From NCBI GenBank assembly GCA_040754815.1, contig JBFMBX010000010.1, positions 1 to 64,000 of the forward strand: a stretch of DNA of 64,000 bases, written 5' to 3'. Made by a program: the position numbers and the translations under genes. This document shows positions 7,562-16,118 of the stretch, piece by piece (the stretch's first letter is position 1; each line of letters begins with the position of its first letter). Source of the DNA: Bellilinea sp040754815 (GTDB taxonomy: Bacteria > Chloroflexota > Anaerolineae > Anaerolineales > Anaerolineaceae). The notes under the pieces were generated by a model that did no database searches, was not told the DNA's origin, and saw nothing but the letters and a program-made list of their open reading frames with translations.

Positions 7562-9217
7562 TCACCTCGCGAAATTCAAATCCTCTGCTTGAATTTTTGT
7601 GCCTTCCACCCGCCAGTATTGCGTGGCAAAGGATTGCAGAAAATAACGGTCGTGGACGACAGCCAGAATCGTCCCGCGGTAATGCTGGAGGGCCTGCTCG
7701 AAACGCGTCCGGGCGGGGATATCCAGATGGTTGATGGGTTCATCCAAAAGTAATAAATTACAGCCCTGCGCCACCAGACTGGCCAGCATCAGCCGTGCCC
7801 GCTCGCCGAAAGAAAGCACTTTCACCGGCGTAAACACCTCATCGCCCTTGAAGAGAAACTGGGAGAGGAAAGCGCGGGTGGCAGTTTCGTTCCAGCCGGC
7901 GGCATTTTGAATGACCTGAAACGCATTTTGATCGGCGGGCAGGGTTTCCTGCTCCTGTGCCATGTAACCGACCCGCACCTGACTGCCAAGCCGCACCCTG
8001 CCGCTCAGAGGCGGGACTTTACCGATAATGGTGCGCAGCAGGGTTGTTTTGCCGCAGCCGTTTGGCCCAATCAGCGCTGCCCGGCTGCCGTAGCGCAGGG
8101 TTAAATTCAGCCCGCTGAGCAGGGGCTGATCGCCATAGCCGATGGTCAGGTCATCCAGCACCAGCACATCGCGCCCGCTTTCCGGCAGGCTGCCGAATTC
8201 GATTTTCATCTCCCAACTGCGGGCTGGTTTTTCGATGTGGTCTTCATTCAACAGCCGTTGAATGCGTTTTTCGATATGTTTGGCTTTCTGCACCGTCTCT
8301 TTGGCGCGGTTGGCAAAAAAGCCAACGCTGAACCCATCCGTATTGGCAGGGTCGGCCTTGCCCCCTTTGTGAAAGCGGGCCCGTGAACGCATCTGAGCAG
8401 CAGAGGCGCGCAAACGGGCAATTTCGTCCTGCTGATCCTGATAGGCCTGCCGCTGCCGTTCCTGCTCGGCCAGTGTGGCTTCCAGATAAGCCGTGTAATT
8501 TCCCGCATACAGCCGGGCGGTTTGATGGTGTGAATCCATTGCCAGAATGTGCGTTGCAACCCGGTCCAGAAAGGTGCGGTCGTGGGAAACGATCAACGCT
8601 CCGCCTTTAAATTCCACCAGCCAGTCTTCCAGCCATTCCAGCATCTCCATATCCAGATGGTTGGTCGGCTCATCCAGCAACAGCAACTGCGGGTGGTGAA
8701 TGAGTAAACCGGCCAGCGAGAGGCGGGTTTTTTGCCCGCCGCTCAAAACGTTCACCGGCAGATCGGGCGGCAGATGAGCCAGCCCCAGACTGGCCAGTAT
8801 TTGCGGCGTTTGCCCGGCCGATTGAGCGGCGGCTTCGATCTGACTCAAGAGCGAATCGTATTCTGCTTGCAATTCGGGCGCAGGGGCAGGGGACATCAAT
8901 GCAGCGGCGACCTCACCGAGCCTCCGGCTGAGCAGCGAAAGATCACCCTGCAGGCGGTGTAAATATCCTTGCAGGGTTTCCTGCGGCTCGAACCGAACGC
9001 TCTGGGGCAGATAGCCTGCCCTTAATGTGGAAGGGATGAAGCGCACCGTGCCGCTATCGGCTTTTTCTTCGCCGATGATGATGCGCAGCAGGGTGGTTTT
9101 ACCGCAGCCGTTGGCACCCACCAGCCCGATGCGTTCCCCCGCATTCAGGGTAAAGGATACATCTCGAAAGATGGTTTCAATTCCAAATGATTTGGAGAGA
9201 TTTTGAACACTGAGCAT
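7562..9217 (-). CDS. ABC-F family ATPase
   Basis: 551 residues with two ABC modules and no membrane segment. Module 1: Walker A GANGCGKTT, signature LSGGQKTRL, Walker B LLLLDEPTNHLD. A charged interdomain linker (about 230-325, rich in Arg/Gln/Lys) corresponds to the P-site tRNA interaction motif. Module 2: GPNGCGKTT, signature LSFGERARL, LLLLDEPINHLD. ABC-F proteins bind the ribosomal E site; some protect against ribosome-targeting antibiotics and others are housekeeping factors (EttA, Uup, YfmR types). I chose ATG 9217, which has GAGG 7 nt upstream. The in-frame extension to 9313 would read through the leader hairpin. The upstream leader suggests antibiotic-responsive attenuation, which favours a resistance or ribosome-rescue role. 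Confidence 0.93.
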   Translation of the reverse strand: MLSVQNLSKSFGIETIFRDVSFTLNAGERIGLVGANGCGKTTLLRIIIGEEKADSGTVRFIPSTLRAGYLPQSVRFEPQETLQGYLHRLQGDLSLLSRRLGEVAAALMSPAPAPELQAEYDSLLSQIEAAAQSAGQTPQILASLGLAHLPPDLPVNVLSGGQKTRLSLAGLLIHHPQLLLLDEPTNHLDMEMLEWLEDWLVEFKGGALIVSHDRTFLDRVATHILAMDSHHQTARLYAGNYTAYLEATLAEQERQRQAYQDQQDEIARLRASAAQMRSRARFHKGGKADPANTDGFSVGFFANRAKETVQKAKHIEKRIQRLLNEDHIEKPARSWEMKIEFGSLPESGRDVLVLDDLTIGYGDQPLLSGLNLTLRYGSRAALIGPNGCGKTTLLRTIIGKVPPLSGRVRLGSQVRVGYMAQEQETLPADQNAFQVIQNAAGWNETATRAFLSQFLFKGDEVFTPVKVLSFGERARLMLASLVAQGCNLLLLDEPINHLDIPARTRFEQALQHYRGTILAVVHDRYFLQSFATQYWRVEGTKIQAEDLNFAR

Positions 9218-9334
9218 CAGCAACCTCGAATTTAGTAACAAAAATCCGAAGGCAGAAGCCTTCGGACGGAAACACCATACCTGCCATGCGCCGCCGGGCG
9301 CTGCCTGAAACAAAGTTGTTTTTAGAGGTTGCTG
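9218..9334 (-). promoter_or_regulatory. Ribosome-responsive leader: anti-SD pairing ahead of the ABC-F gene
   Basis: On the minus-strand RNA, CAGCAACCTC (9334-9325) is a perfect 10-nt complement of GAGGTTGCTG (9227-9218), which contains the ABC-F Shine-Dalgarno sequence and abuts its ATG. The first arm lies inside the upstream ORF MISSNL, so a ribosome stalled on that ORF would prevent the pairing. A terminator hairpin lies between the arms. This is the layout of translational and transcriptional attenuators seen upstream of erm-type and ABC-F resistance genes. Confidence 0.7.
9240..9266 (-). terminator. Intrinsic terminator in the ABC-F leader
   Basis: The minus strand reads TCCGAAGGC, loop TTCT, GCCTTCGGA, then TTTTT: a 9-bp perfect stem with a U tract, 22 nt before the ABC-F start codon. 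A terminator inside a 5' leader points to conditional read-through (attenuation). Confidence 0.75.
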
Positions 9335-9342
9335 CTAATCAT
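9322..9342 (-). CDS. Leader peptide ORF (MISSNL) upstream of ABC-F gene
   Basis: ATG ATT AGC AGC AAC CTC TAA encodes six residues. AAGGA lies 7 nt before the ATG, a good ribosome binding site, and an extended -10 promoter lies about 30 nt upstream. The last codons form the anti-Shine-Dalgarno arm of the leader. A leader peptide role is inferred from this arrangement. Confidence 0.6.
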   Translation of the reverse strand: MISSNL

Positions 9343-9372
9343 CAAATTTTCCTTAATCCATTAACTAAGTGA

Positions 9373-9381
9373 ATTATACCA
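9373..9381 (-). promoter_or_regulatory. extended -10 promoter of the ABC-F leader
   Basis: Minus strand TGGTATAAT, a consensus extended -10. Predicted transcription start is near 9366, giving a leader of about 150 nt before the ABC-F ATG. No convincing -35 hexamer was seen. Confidence 0.6.
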
Positions 9382-9404
9382 GAAAGCGCAAGGTCAGGGC
9401 TGTT

Positions 9405-9809
9405 TCACTCGATAATTTCATAGGAATAGGTGATTTCTGCCACACCGCGCACAGTGGTCGAAACCGAGCAGTATTTCTCCTCCGAAAGCTGAATGGCCTG
9501 TTCGACGGCCTGTGCCGTCAGCCCCTTGCCCCCCAACCGGTATAACAGGTGAATCTTGCGGAACGTCCACGGCGGGTCGCTATCCTGCACTGCATCGGCT
9601 TTGATTTCTAGAAAAGTCAGTTCAATGCGCTTTTTTTGCAAGATGTTGACCACATCCACGGCTGTGCAGCCCGCCAGTGCAACCAGCAGCAATTCGGAAG
9701 GTTTCATGCCAACCCCCTCCTCGGTGGTGGAAAGCACAACCGAGTGGTTGGTCGAGTCGATGCCCACAAATCGTTTTCCGCCAATCCATTGTACTGATGC
9801 AGATGCCAT
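9405..9809 (-). CDS. OsmC family peroxiredoxin-like protein
   Basis: 134 residues, full length for the OsmC/YhfA group. The two redox cysteines are present: Cys in VALAGCTAVDVV (about 48) and Cys in SEEKYCSVSTT (about 112). The family reduces organic hydroperoxides with a catalytic Cys pair in the cytoplasm; smaller YhfA-like members have less certain substrates. CAGGAG precedes the ATG. It lies 27 nt downstream of the HIT gene on the same strand, so the two could be co-transcribed. Confidence 0.88.
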   Translation of the reverse strand: MASASVQWIGGKRFVGIDSTNHSVVLSTTEEGVGMKPSELLLVALAGCTAVDVVNILQKKRIELTFLEIKADAVQDSDPPWTFRKIHLLYRLGGKGLTAQAVEQAIQLSEEKYCSVSTTVRGVAEITYSYEIIE

Positions 9810-9836
9810 GCTGAATGCTCCTGATGAGGTTTGGAA

Positions 9837-10331
9837 TTATTTTTCGAACAGAGCGGCCCAGCCCTGGCGAATGCGCTGGAAAGTATCTTCCAGTGCCTCC
9901 GGCAAAACGCGCGTGCCGGCCAGGGTGGACATAAAATTGGTATCCCCTGCCCAGCGCGGGACGATATGGAAGTGAAAATGCTCGGCAATGCCCGCGCCGG
10001 CTACGCCGCCGATGTTTGCCCCCACGTTGAAGCCTTCGGGTTTATAGACGGCTTGCAGCACCAGCAGCCCGCGGTTGAGCAGTTCGATGATCTCCCGCCG
10101 TGTAGGTTCATCCAGATCGGGCAGGCTGGGCTGGTGGGCATAAGGGACGACCATGATATGCCCGCTGGTGTAAGGAAAGCGGTTGAGAATGACAAAGGCA
10201 TGTTCGCCGCGCGCGATGATGAGATTTTCGTGCCCGTCTTCCTGCTGGGCTGCAGCACAAAAGACACACTGATTACCCTTTTCGTTCCCCAGTATGTATT
10301 TCATCCGCCACGGTGACCAGAGGTGATCCAT
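9837..10331 (-). CDS. HIT-family nucleotide hydrolase/phosphorylase
   Basis: 164 residues. The histidine triad HFHFHIVPRW lies at about 125-134, with upstream blocks FILNRFPYTSGHIMVVPY and GFNVGANIGGVAGAG. A CxxC at about 22-25 (CVFC) and a start like MDHLWSPWRMKYI match the Ap4A hydrolase/phosphorylase subgroup seen in actinobacteria and Chloroflexi. It likely cleaves dinucleoside polyphosphates in the cytoplasm. The ATG follows an extended -10 by 6 nt with no SD, so it is probably leaderless. Confidence 0.9.
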   Translation of the reverse strand: MDHLWSPWRMKYILGNEKGNQCVFCAAAQQEDGHENLIIARGEHAFVILNRFPYTSGHIMVVPYAHQPSLPDLDEPTRREIIELLNRGLLVLQAVYKPEGFNVGANIGGVAGAGIAEHFHFHIVPRWAGDTNFMSTLAGTRVLPEALEDTFQRIRQGWAALFEK

Positions 10332-10337
10332 GCGCCG

Positions 10338-10346
10338 ATTTTATCA
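10338..10346 (-). promoter_or_regulatory. extended -10 promoter of the HIT gene
   Basis: Minus strand TGATAAAAT (TGn plus TAAAAT) followed 6 nt later by the ATG at 10331. Confidence 0.5.
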
Positions 10347-10413
10347 CAGCCCGTCGGGATATTTCCAGTCGTTTTTTGGATTTTTGCTTTCTGTGCAACG
10401 GCAGGTCTGGCGT

Positions 10414-11244
10414 TCAGTCTTCGCGCCGTTGCACGGTATCTTTTTTGAGGATTTCAACCCGGAGCGCGGGGTTGTGCAGGGCGGAATGTAAATCATCCAG
10501 AAAGCGGTTCAGGCGTGCGGCAAGCCGGGCAGGCTGTTCGAGCGGTAAGAGATGACCGGCGGCGGGGATAATATCCAGCCGCGCCAGCGGGATGTTCTCG
10601 GCTAAAAAACGGGAGCGGGCCGGGGGGGTGAGGCGGTCTTCGCTGCCGCAGGCGATGTAAGCCGGGGCTTGAATTTCTCTCACCCGCTGGCGAATATCGA
10701 ATCGGGAGGAGGCCAGCCAGTCACCGTAGAGGACGCTGCTGCGAATCTTTTTCAGGGCGTTCAGCGTGCGGGCCGCCAGCGGAGAATCGCCGCGATTGCC
10801 GAAAAGCTGTTCTTGAATCAGGCGAATGCCCAGTTCTGCCGAGGCCGGATTGCTGAGGTACTCTACCAGTGCAGGGGGCACATCAAAGCAGGCGGCGGCC
10901 GAAAACAGCCCCAGCCCGGCCACGTGCTGGGGAAATTCCAGCGCCAGATACAGCGCAATGGCTGCTCCCAGCGAATGGCCGACAAACACGGCTTGAAAAC
11001 GCCCCAATGCGGCTAAAAATTCGAGCAGTGCTTCGCCATACTCTTGCACCGACTGACAGCCCGGCAGGGTAGAGCGTCCATGACCGGGGAGATCAATGGC
11101 ATAAACGGTATGGTCTTTCAACCGCCGAAAATCGGCCGGCCAGTCCAGATGACTGCCGCCTGCGCCGTGGATCAGGATGACGGCTTTTTGGTCCTTTTTG
11201 CCCCCCTCGTTCAGCGTGTAAGATATTCCGGCTGTTAAGGGCAT
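10414..11244 (-). CDS. Alpha/beta-hydrolase
   Basis: 276 residues. Oxyanion-hole motif LIHGAGGSHLDW at about 24-35, nucleophile elbow VGHSLGAA with Ser, catalytic Asp probably in CGSEDRLTPP, and His in AAGHLLPLEQP. It is a typical single-domain esterase/lipase-like fold of the 3-oxoadipate enol-lactonase or proline-iminopeptidase-like group; the substrate cannot be read from sequence. AGGA lies about 10 nt before the ATG. The gene lies 23 nt downstream of the sensor kinase on the same strand. Confidence 0.85.
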   Translation of the reverse strand: MPLTAGISYTLNEGGKKDQKAVILIHGAGGSHLDWPADFRRLKDHTVYAIDLPGHGRSTLPGCQSVQEYGEALLEFLAALGRFQAVFVGHSLGAAIALYLALEFPQHVAGLGLFSAAACFDVPPALVEYLSNPASAELGIRLIQEQLFGNRGDSPLAARTLNALKKIRSSVLYGDWLASSRFDIRQRVREIQAPAYIACGSEDRLTPPARSRFLAENIPLARLDIIPAAGHLLPLEQPARLAARLNRFLDDLHSALHNPALRVEILKKDTVQRRED

Positions 11245-11267
11245 TCTGGTTTTTCCTGAAAGCGGAT

Positions 11268-13052
11268 TTAGTTGGGTTGGGGTGCTTTTGCCAGCCCGCG
11301 CTGCAAGCGGTCAACGGCAGCGTCATCCAACGGGATGATCGCCTGTACCCGTGTGCCTTTGCCGGGCGCTGATTGAACGCGTAAAACGGCGTTGATCATC
11401 TCCGCTCGTTCACGCAGGTTAATCATACCCAAACTTCCCCGTTTTTCATAGGAATTATTGACCTGATTTACGTCGAATCCTTTGCCGTTATCGGCAATTT
11501 CCAGAAAAACCATGCTCTCATCTTCCGGCAGGCGATTCAGCCGCACGCGAATCAGGCTGGCCTGAGCATGTTTGCGGGCGTTGTTGACCGCTTCTTCAAC
11601 CAGATAAAACACCGCACTCTGCCGGTTCAGGTCGAGTGCCTTGACTGCCTGCGGATCAATTTCCAAGGCTACGTTTTGCTGATACACCTCTTTCATCTTG
11701 GCGGCCATCTGTTCCAGTGCGGCGGGCAGGCCTTCGCTTTCCAGCGCCAGCGGCCGAAGGGTGAACAGCATGTGGCGCAGTTCCTGCGTGGCGCGCCGGG
11801 CAAGCTCTTCGATGCGTTTGAGTTCTTCGGGCAATTCCTGCGGGTGTTTTTGAAGCATCTTCATGGCAATTTGAGCGCGCATGACAATGCCGGAAACCAG
11901 CTGGGTTGGCCCATCGTGCAGGTCGCGCGCCAGTTTCTTGCGCGTTTCTTCCTGCGCTACGAGGATACGGTTCTTTTCTTCTTCAATTTCGTGGAACAGG
12001 CGCGCGTTTTGAATGGCAATGACGGCCTGATGACTGATCATTTCCAGCAGGTCGCAGCGTTCGCCGGTGAAAAATTCCGCCTGCGGGTGAGCAAACAACA
12101 TCACCCCAAAGATCTCCATGCCGCGCAGCAGCGGCAGAATCAAAGCCGCCTGACAGGAACGCAGTGCCAGCAGGTTTTTCAATTCCGGGTCGGCGGACGG
12201 AGCGGCAATCAACTGCGGCTGGCCGCTTTTGAGTGCCTGTACCAGCGCGCCTTCTTCAGCATACAAAACGACGCGGCGGTCGGCGGGTGAAAGGCCGCGC
12301 GCCTCGACGATCATCAGTTGATCCCTTTCGAACATCAGTACGGCGCTAATCAAACGACTGGTTTCGTTTTCTTCACCCAGTGCGCTCTGGCTCAGGTTGA
12401 GTGCGCTATCCAACACCACCTGATAGTTGAGGGTGGCACTGAGCGTTTCCACCATCGAATAGAAAATTTCAAGTCGTTTGCGTTCCTTGAGCTGGGCTTT
12501 GCGCTCGGTTTCTTCGCGCAGGGCCAGCAGGCTGCGGTAACGCTGACGCAGCAGGCGCATGGTACGCCGGCTGAGCAGCCCCAGCGCCATCATAGCCGTC
12601 AGATGAATGGCCAGCAGGATGCCGGCCGGCAGAAGATAAGCCGAAAGATTGTCTGCGCCGATCATTTCTACCGTTACAAAGCCTTCCAGCAGTGTGATCA
12701 GCAAGGTGCTTGTCACAGCGCCGCGCCATTCGTAATACAGCGCTGCGCTGAGAATGGCCAGAACGCCGGCCCAGGATAATGCTCCTCCCAGCCCGCCGCT
12801 GGTATAGAAAAACGCCGCGCTGAGCAGTAAATCCATCACCACACCGATCAGCCGGTGGGCCGGCAGGCGGGTGTTGGCAACTGCCAGAATGGACAAAATC
12901 AAATTAAGGGCGGCGGCGGCTGCCACCACCCCTGAAAATGGAATCGAAGGTGTGCCGGAAAACGCCTGAACGGTGATGAATACTACCAGCACCAGCCAGC
13001 GCAAGGCCAGCACGAGTAAATCGGGTAGATAGGGGAATTCTGCTCGGCGCAT
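11268..13052 (-). CDS. Membrane GAF-domain sensor histidine kinase (HisKA_3 / NarL type)
   Basis: 594 residues. Six membrane helices fill about residues 8-165, followed by a basic coiled linker, a GAF domain (about 205-355; GLSPADRRVVLYAEEGALVQ... ALILPLLRGMEIFGVMLFAHP), a dimerisation helix with the phospho-acceptor His in KKLARDLHDGPTQLV, and a HATPase at about 470-580 (N box EEAVNNARKHA, G1 IADNGKGFD, GLGMIN-like SLGMINLRERAE). It autophosphorylates and should pass phosphate to a LuxR-type response regulator. None is adjacent; the LuxR-type HTH protein at 19.2 kb has no receiver domain. The signal is unknown. Confidence 0.92.
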   Translation of the reverse strand: MRRAEFPYLPDLLVLALRWLVLVVFITVQAFSGTPSIPFSGVVAAAAALNLILSILAVANTRLPAHRLIGVVMDLLLSAAFFYTSGGLGGALSWAGVLAILSAALYYEWRGAVTSTLLITLLEGFVTVEMIGADNLSAYLLPAGILLAIHLTAMMALGLLSRRTMRLLRQRYRSLLALREETERKAQLKERKRLEIFYSMVETLSATLNYQVVLDSALNLSQSALGEENETSRLISAVLMFERDQLMIVEARGLSPADRRVVLYAEEGALVQALKSGQPQLIAAPSADPELKNLLALRSCQAALILPLLRGMEIFGVMLFAHPQAEFFTGERCDLLEMISHQAVIAIQNARLFHEIEEEKNRILVAQEETRKKLARDLHDGPTQLVSGIVMRAQIAMKMLQKHPQELPEELKRIEELARRATQELRHMLFTLRPLALESEGLPAALEQMAAKMKEVYQQNVALEIDPQAVKALDLNRQSAVFYLVEEAVNNARKHAQASLIRVRLNRLPEDESMVFLEIADNGKGFDVNQVNNSYEKRGSLGMINLRERAEMINAVLRVQSAPGKGTRVQAIIPLDDAAVDRLQRGLAKAPQPN

Positions 13053-13162
13053 ACCATTAAATCATAACCGATTTGTAACCAGAATTAGACTAATAAATTT
13101 GCAAGGTGGCGAATGAATTTAATTTCTTTTCTCTTTCTGGATTTTTAAAAACCATTCCGGGA

Positions 13163-13168
13163 TAAAAT
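13163..13168 (+). promoter_or_regulatory. -10 element of the ICMT-like gene
   Basis: TAAAAT, 7 nt before ATG 13176 with no SD sequence; this fits a leaderless start at 13176 rather than at the in-frame ATG at 13167, which lies inside the -10. Confidence 0.4.
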
Positions 13169-13175
13169 GGTTAAG

Positions 13176-13784
13176 ATGACTACCGGTTTCTGGATCATAT
13201 TGCTCTCCATGACGCTCTACGGTGCGCTGCATTCGCTGCTGGCCTCGCGCCGCGCCAAACGTTGGGCCGAGGCGCGCTTTGGAGTTCAAATCCGCCGGTA
13301 TTACCGCTTGATTTTTTCGATTTTAGGCGCGCTGACCTTCCTGCCGCCGCTGGCGCTGACCGTACTGCTGCCCGACCGCCTGATCTACACCATTCCCTTC
13401 CCGTGGTTCATCCTGACCGGTCTGGTGCAACTGGCCGGGCTGATCGGCCTGGTTTACAGCGTTTCGCAAACCGGAGCGATGCGCTTCCTCGGGCTGGATA
13501 CGGTGGTGGACGAATCCGCCCTGCACCGTCCGCCGCCCTTTGTAACCGGCGGGCTGTACCGCTGGGTGCGTCACCCGCTCTACACCTGCTCGCTGCTGTT
13601 CCTCTGGCTGATGCCGGTGATGAGCTGGAATCTGCTGGCGCTCAATCTCGGGGTTACGCTGTACTTTGTGATCGGTTCACGGTTCGAAGAGCAAAAACTG
13701 CTGGCCGAATTCGGCGAGGCGTATGCCGCGTACCGCCGCCGTACCCCGGCTTTTCTGCCGCGCCTGTTCCGCCCGCCGGAGTGA
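13176..13784 (+). CDS. Isoprenylcysteine methyltransferase-like (ICMT/NnrU-type) membrane protein
   Basis: 202 residues with five or six membrane helices. The conserved C-terminal block GGLYRWVRHPLYTCSLLFLW...FEEQKLLAEFGEAYAAYRRRTP matches the SAM-binding RHPxY...EE...YxxYxxxxP signature of the ICMT/PEMT superfamily. Such bacterial proteins methylate lipids or small molecules at the membrane; the substrate is not evident. ComEC starts 6 nt after the stop, so the two form an operon. An alternative start at 13167 adds three residues. Confidence 0.8.
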   Translation: MTTGFWIILLSMTLYGALHSLLASRRAKRWAEARFGVQIRRYYRLIFSILGALTFLPPLALTVLLPDRLIYTIPFPWFILTGLVQLAGLIGLVYSVSQTGAMRFLGLDTVVDESALHRPPPFVTGGLYRWVRHPLYTCSLLFLWLMPVMSWNLLALNLGVTLYFVIGSRFEEQKLLAEFGEAYAAYRRRTPAFLPRLFRPPE

Positions 13785-13790
13785 GCCGCC

Positions 13791-16118
13791 GTGCCGCCGC
13801 TATTGTGGCTTTCGGCTGCCTTTCTGGCCGGGGTGGGGGTGAGCGCCGCCCTGCGCCTGCCGACCGGCTGGTGGCTGGCAGGCGCAGGGCTGGCCGTTGC
13901 AGGTGCGCTGCTGGAAGGACAACTGGGGCAGCGCTCCGGCCTTTATATCCGGCTGCGCCGCTTTCTGCCGCTGCCTCTGGGCGTGATTCTGGCCGCGCTG
14001 CTGCTGGGGGCGTGGCGCTGGGGGGCAAATCAGCCGCATTTTACTCCCGCTGACCTGGCCTTCTACAACGACCTCGGCAAGGCCGAACTGAGCGGCTGGA
14101 TCGCCGCCGACCCCGACCGGCGCGAGAACGCCGTGCTGCTGACCGTGCAGGTGGAAGCAATCCGCCTCGAGGGGGAAGATCAACCGCAAAGCGTGCGCGG
14201 GCGCGCTCTGCTGCGCCTGCCGCCCGGCGGCGGGTGGCGTTATGGTCAGCGCGTTTTGGTGTGGGGCAGTCCGCAAACCCCGCCGGCGGATGAGACATTC
14301 TCATACCGCGACTATCTGGCTCGCAAGGGGATTTATACCTACCTGACCTACCCGGCCGTTGAAACACAGACCGGAGAAAGCGGCAGCCCGCTGCTGAAAA
14401 GCATTTACGCGCTGCGCCGTTACGCTTATGAAACCCTCAACCGCATTTATCCCCAGCCGGAAGCGGCGCTGCTCAACGGTATTTTGCTCGGTTTGGAACG
14501 CGACCTGCCGGCCGGGCTGGCGCGTGCCTTTCAGGATACCGGTACGGCGCACATCATTGCCATTTCCGGTTTCAATATGAGCCTGCTGAGCGGTTTGTTT
14601 CTGGCCCTTTTCGGGCGGCTGCTGCCGCGCGGCTGGGCGGCTCTTGCAGCCGGGCTGGCCATTGCCTTTTACACTCTGCTGGTAGGGGCCAACCCGGCGG
14701 TGGTGCGCGCGGCGGTGATGAGCAGCCTGGCTCTCTTCGGGCGGTTGATCGGCCGCCGCTCAGCCGGGCTTACGCCGCTGGCATTCAGCGCGGCGGTGAT
14801 GACCGCCTTCAATCCGTGGCTGCCGTGGGATGCTTCCTTTCAACTTTCTTTCACTGCCACGCTGGGGCTGATTCTCTACGCCGAACCGCTGCAGCGTGCC
14901 TTTGAAGGCTGGTTGACCGGCCGCTTTTCGCCTTCGCTTGCCCGGCGCATTGCCCCGCCGGTTGCCGAGTACTTTCTCTTCACGCTGGCCGCGCAGGTGA
15001 CCACCCTGCCGGTCGTGCTGGCGCAGTTCGGGCGGCTTTCGCTTTCGGCATTGCTGGCCAACCCGCTCGTCCTGCCGGTTCAGCCGCTGGTGATGCAGCT
15101 GGGCGGGCTGGCGTTGATTTTTGGGATGCTCTGGCTGCCGCTCGGTCAGGTGATGGGCTGGCTGACCTACCCCTTCTCGGCATTTACCATCCGCATGGTG
15201 GAATGGCTGGCCAACCTGCCCGGTGGTGTGCTGGATTTAGGCGCAGGTGGCTGGAGTCTGGCCTGTGGCTTGTACGCCCTGCTGTTCGGGCTGACCGCCC
15301 TGTTCAGGATTAAGCCGGCCCATCCCAGTCGCTGGTGGCGCCGTCTGCGCTCTGCACTCACGCCCGCGCTGGTTTTGGGTGGGCTGGCCGTGCTGAACAT
15401 GCTGGTTTGGTCGGCCGTTCTGCGCCGCCCGGACGGCAATCTGCATGTCATCGTGCCCCACCTCCCCGACGGGCAGGCAGTCTTGCTGCGTGCGCCCGGC
15501 GGACGGCAGTTTTTACTGGGCAGCGCACCGCAGGCCAACACGCTGGCAGGATGGCTGGGACGCGAAGCGGGCCCCTTTCAGCGCCGGCTGGATGCCGTGA
15601 TCCTGCCCTTCCAGCGCGCCGCAATGCTGGAAGGTTTACCCGCCGCCATTGAACGGCTGCCCTGCCGCGCCCTGTACTGGACGGTTGAACCGCCCAACAG
15701 CCGCGTTGCCACCCGCCTTAACCAGACTATCCAACTGAGCCGCACGCCCCAACAACGCCTCAGCACCGGCGACCGCCTGCAACTGGATCAAGACCTGACG
15801 GTACAGGTGCTGCAAAGCGACGGCCAAAAGGCCGCCCTGTTGATCGAGTACCGCACCGCCCGCCTGCTGATACCCAACGGGATCAGCCCGGCGGCTCTGC
15901 GTTCGGCTGCCCCTGCCGTGGAGGGCGTAACACTGCTGCTGGGTAGCCTTGACCTGCAAGATGTGCCGCTGGAAGCGTGGCAATCCTTGCAGCCAGCGCT
16001 GATTGTGCTGCAAAGCGGACAGGACGGAGAGGACGGGGTGATTTCCACCGCCCGCTACGGGCGGGTGGAGTGGATCAGCGATGGAGAAGCTATCTGGCTG
16101 CGGGGCGAACACCGCTAA
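13791..16118 (+). CDS. comEC: ComEC/Rec2-type DNA channel protein with degenerate beta-lactamase-like domain
   Basis: 775 residues from a GTG start. An N-terminal membrane pair and OB-like DUF4131 domain (about 1-200) precede the Competence channel domain, with the diagnostic DTGTAHIIAISGFNMSLLSG at about 247-266 and about eight further helices to about residue 530. The C-terminal domain (about 545-775) aligns in order with the metallo-beta-lactamase-like domain, but the metal-binding segment expected in LDAVILTHPxxDHxGG reads LDAVILPFQRAAMLEGL, with no His or Asp. ComEC carries single-stranded DNA across the membrane during natural transformation; the MBL domain is proposed to degrade the other strand. 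The channel may be functional without that nuclease. Other com genes are not in the window. Confidence 0.85.
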   Translation: MPPLLWLSAAFLAGVGVSAALRLPTGWWLAGAGLAVAGALLEGQLGQRSGLYIRLRRFLPLPLGVILAALLLGAWRWGANQPHFTPADLAFYNDLGKAELSGWIAADPDRRENAVLLTVQVEAIRLEGEDQPQSVRGRALLRLPPGGGWRYGQRVLVWGSPQTPPADETFSYRDYLARKGIYTYLTYPAVETQTGESGSPLLKSIYALRRYAYETLNRIYPQPEAALLNGILLGLERDLPAGLARAFQDTGTAHIIAISGFNMSLLSGLFLALFGRLLPRGWAALAAGLAIAFYTLLVGANPAVVRAAVMSSLALFGRLIGRRSAGLTPLAFSAAVMTAFNPWLPWDASFQLSFTATLGLILYAEPLQRAFEGWLTGRFSPSLARRIAPPVAEYFLFTLAAQVTTLPVVLAQFGRLSLSALLANPLVLPVQPLVMQLGGLALIFGMLWLPLGQVMGWLTYPFSAFTIRMVEWLANLPGGVLDLGAGGWSLACGLYALLFGLTALFRIKPAHPSRWWRRLRSALTPALVLGGLAVLNMLVWSAVLRRPDGNLHVIVPHLPDGQAVLLRAPGGRQFLLGSAPQANTLAGWLGREAGPFQRRLDAVILPFQRAAMLEGLPAAIERLPCRALYWTVEPPNSRVATRLNQTIQLSRTPQQRLSTGDRLQLDQDLTVQVLQSDGQKAALLIEYRTARLLIPNGISPAALRSAAPAVEGVTLLLGSLDLQDVPLEAWQSLQPALIVLQSGQDGEDGVISTARYGRVEWISDGEAIWLRGEHR

